Translations under genes and position numbers: made by a program
The notes under the pieces: generated by a model
Told to the model about the DNA's origin: nothing
Database searches by the model: none
The model's input: the letters and a program-made list of their open reading frames with translations, nothing else
Shown here: one piece after another, positions 6,303-8,245 of the stretch
How positions within the stretch are numbered: the first letter of the stretch is position 1
Layout: every line of letters begins with the position of its first letter
Origin: DASTRU01 sp035761045
GTDB taxonomy: Bacteria > Pseudomonadota > Gammaproteobacteria > Burkholderiales > Burkholderiaceae_E
NCBI GenBank assembly: GCA_035761045.1
Contig: DASTRU010000009.1
Location: 1-8,245, forward strand
Length of the DNA: 8,245 nucleotides
Direction of reading: 5' to 3'

Positions 6303-7889
6303 ATGTCGTTGTTGACGAGGATGCGCATTGGTTTTCGGCTAGCCGTTGGCTTTGCCATTGTCATGATGTTGATGGCGGTACCCATGAGCACGGGATTGCT
6401 TGGTCTTAAGGACTTAGGCGATCAACTTAATGTGATCAACGACGAGCGGTACGTAAAAATCAAACTCGTGAGCGACGGCCTCGAGAAGATCAACAACCAA
6501 TCGCGCGCCGCGCGCAACGTACTGTTGTTGGACAACCCGACCGAACGACTCGAGCAGCTCGACGAGATTAGAAAGTCTCGCGAAGCGATCAACGAAATTT
6601 CCGCCAAGCTCGAACGGTTGACGAGCACCGAAGAAGGCAGGCGCTTGCACGCCACGTTCCTGGAGGCGCGGGCCGTGTACCGACAAGCGCTCGAACCCTT
6701 CGAGGCGCTGGTGCGCGGCGGTGATATGGCGGCCGCCAAAAAGCATTTGATGGACAAGGTTCGCCCCTTGCAACGCGCATACATGCAGGCGCTCAACGCG
6801 ATCGCCGATCGCGAGGAACGTTTGATGGAACAAGCGGTGGAGCAGGCCAACTCGCTTGTCACGCGCACGATGGGCATCGCGGGCGCGGTCTTGCTGTTTG
6901 CCTTGGTGGTGGCGAGTTTCGCCGGCTGGCTAATTACTCGTTCCGTCACGCGTCCGGTCAATCAAGCCTTGGAGGTGGTGAGTCGCGTCGCGAGCGGCGA
7001 CCTGACCGCGAAGGTGCGTAGCGATGATCGCGACGAGAGGGGCGACCTCACGCGCGGCCTTGGCCGCATGATCGATGCGTTGCGCCGATTGGTCGAGGAT
7101 GTGCGCGGCGGCGTCGAAGCCGTGTCGGGCGCGTCCACGCAGATCGCGGCGGGCAATCAAGATCTTTCAAGCCGCACCGAGCAACAAGCGTCGTCGTTGC
7201 AAGAGACCGCGTCGTCGATGGAGCAACTCGCCTCCACGGTGAAGAACAACGCCGACACCGCGCGCCAAGCCAATCAACTGGCCGCTAGCGCGAGCCAAGT
7301 GGCCGAGAAGGGCGGCAACGTGGTGGACCAAGTGGTCAACACCATGGGCGAGATCAGTGGCGCGAGCAAGAAGATCGCCGAGATCATCGGCGTGATCGAC
7401 GGCATCGCGTTTCAAACCAACATCCTCGCGTTGAACGCGGCCGTTGAAGCCGCGCGCGCCGGAGAACAAGGCCGAGGCTTCGCGGTGGTCGCGGGTGAAG
7501 TGCGAACACTCGCGCAACGCAGCGCCGAAGCGGCCAAGGAAATCAAGAGCTTGATTAGCGAAAGCGTGGGTAAGGTGGATGCGGGCTCGCAACTGGTGGG
7601 CGAAGCCGGGCAGGTGATGACGGAGATCGTCACGAGCGTGAAGCGGGTAACGGATCTCATTGGCGAGATCACCAGCGCGACGCTTGAACAAAGCTCGGGC
7701 ATCGAGCAAGTCAATCAAGCGGTCACGCAGTTGGATCAAACCACGCAGCAAAACGCGGCGCTCGTTGAGCAAAGCGCGGCGGCCGCGCAAAGCCTAAAGG
7801 ATCAAGCATCGTCCCTAAGCCACGCGATTAGCCAATTCCGCATTGGCCAAGGCGCGGCGGCGACGCAACTTCTCGCGCTCAATCACTAA
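6303..7889 (+). CDS. Methyl-accepting chemotaxis protein without tethering tail (MCP-B)
   Basis: Inner-membrane chemoreceptor of 528 residues, a paralogue of MCP-A. The order is the same: TM1 (about 13-34), helical periplasmic sensor (about 35-188), TM2 (about 190-212), HAMP, methylation helix (TEQQASSLQETASS near 292) and the canonical tip at 366-393. The sensor is only about 49% identical to that of MCP-A (79 of about 160 residues by eye), so the ligand probably differs. Residues 281-514 differ at only about 14 positions. The protein stops 14 residues after the ISQFRI end of the coiled coil, in ATQLLALNH, and lacks both the long linker and the CheR pentapeptide. No remnant of a tail follows the stop. 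AGGGAG at 6289-6294 lies 8 nt before the ATG. It follows the terminator, so it needs its own promoter or read-through. Confidence 0.95.
   Translation: MSLLTRMRIGFRLAVGFAIVMMLMAVPMSTGLLGLKDLGDQLNVINDERYVKIKLVSDGLEKINNQSRAARNVLLLDNPTERLEQLDEIRKSREAINEISAKLERLTSTEEGRRLHATFLEARAVYRQALEPFEALVRGGDMAAAKKHLMDKVRPLQRAYMQALNAIADREERLMEQAVEQANSLVTRTMGIAGAVLLFALVVASFAGWLITRSVTRPVNQALEVVSRVASGDLTAKVRSDDRDERGDLTRGLGRMIDALRRLVEDVRGGVEAVSGASTQIAAGNQDLSSRTEQQASSLQETASSMEQLASTVKNNADTARQANQLAASASQVAEKGGNVVDQVVNTMGEISGASKKIAEIIGVIDGIAFQTNILALNAAVEAARAGEQGRGFAVVAGEVRTLAQRSAEAAKEIKSLISESVGKVDAGSQLVGEAGQVMTEIVTSVKRVTDLIGEITSATLEQSSGIEQVNQAVTQLDQTTQQNAALVEQSAAAAQSLKDQASSLSHAISQFRIGQGAAATQLLALNH
7167..7845 (+). repeat. 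Receptor signalling-domain repeat, copy 3 (in MCP-B)
   Basis: Partner of the MCP-A block, with long shared stretches broken by scattered single-base, mostly synonymous changes. Similarity ends right after the ISQFR segment, where MCP-A continues into its tail and MCP-B stops. Confidence 0.85.
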
Positions 7890-7911
7890 TTCATTTACGG
7901 GGATCATCGTC

Positions 7912-8245
7912 ATGAGTGATGTTCAAGTCATCGATCCGGCGGTAGCAGCCACGGTGGCGGCCGCCAAGGCGGCGGTGGAAACCGCGCGCGAATACCTCAC
8001 GTTTCGCTTAGGCGCCGAGGAATACGGCATCGACATATTGAAGGTGCAAGAAATACGTGGCTACGAGCAGCCCACGCGGATCGCGAACGCGCCGTCGTTC
8101 ATCAAGGGCGTGATCAATCTGCGCGGCACGATCGTGCCGATCGTGGACATGCGCTTGAAGTTTGGATGCGAAAGCGCCGAGTACAACGGCTTCACGGTGG
8201 TGATCATTCTTAACGTCGCGCAGCGCGTGGTGGGCATGGTGGTCG
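7912..8245 (+). CDS. cheW: Chemotaxis adaptor CheW, second copy (cut by the window edge)
   Basis: Partial gene: 111 complete codons are visible and the frame is open to the last base. The protein starts MSDVQVIDPAVAATV, a short Ala-rich N-terminus of about 25 residues. It then enters the CheW fold at REYLTFRLG (Arg26), with the same signature GVINLRGTIVPIVDMRLKFG as cheW1. Over the 86 shared residues it differs from cheW1 only at S/A, T/V, A/S, N/S and S/G. GGGGA at 7899-7903 lies 8 nt before the ATG, which is 23 nt after the MCP-B stop; the same 23-nt gap separates MCP-A from cheW1. The C-terminal third is outside the window, so whether it is intact is unknown. Confidence 0.93.
   Translation, partial: MSDVQVIDPAVAATVAAAKAAVETAREYLTFRLGAEEYGIDILKVQEIRGYEQPTRIANAPSFIKGVINLRGTIVPIVDMRLKFGCESAEYNGFTVVIILNVAQRVVGMVV
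7987..8244 (+). repeat. cheW core repeat, copy 2
   Basis: Second copy of the cheW core. It continues to the window edge, so the real repeat is probably longer than can be seen here. Confidence 0.85.

Overview
This window is a stretch of a proteobacterial flagellar chemotaxis (che) cluster, read entirely on the + strand. It holds cheA, an Aer-type redox/energy sensor, a transmembrane chemoreceptor (MCP-A), a cheW, a second chemoreceptor (MCP-B) and the first 111 codons of a second cheW that runs off the right edge. The DNA is GC-rich (roughly 60% by eye). A CheA with a P2 CheY-binding domain, an FAD-type Aer with the classical PAS residues, and enteric-type 'AFQTNILALNAAVEAARAGE' receptor tips together suggest a gamma- or betaproteobacterium. 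A Xanthomonadales-like host is a guess that the sequence alone cannot prove.

Layout: 1-60 is a short leader holding the cheA ribosome binding site. cheA is 61-2124, aer 2183-3742, MCP-A 3788-5542 and cheW1 5566-6111. Gaps between these four genes are only 23-58 nt and each start has a clear Shine-Dalgarno sequence, so they look like one transcription unit. A 191-nt spacer (6112-6302) follows. It contains a palindrome, a 9-nt tandem repeat, a convincing intrinsic terminator, a weak sigma-28-like promoter candidate overlapping the terminator's left arm, and a small hairpin just before the next ribosome binding site. MCP-B (6303-7889) and cheW2 (7912 to the edge) then form a second receptor-adaptor pair.

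Working together: the receptors and Aer sense periplasmic or redox signals. CheW links their cytoplasmic tips to CheA, and CheA autophosphorylates on His59 and passes phosphate to CheY/CheB, which are not in the window. The MCP-cheW pair is visibly duplicated. The two CheWs are about 94% identical over 86 shared residues. The two MCPs align without gaps, at about 94% identity in the signalling region but only about 49% in the sensor region. Only MCP-A carries a C-terminal CheR/CheB-tethering pentapeptide (DWEEF). I see no mobile elements, tRNAs, rRNAs or CRISPR arrays. The families are all known. The points worth a second look are the structured spacer, the homogenised receptor domains and a codon-usage shift inside cheA.
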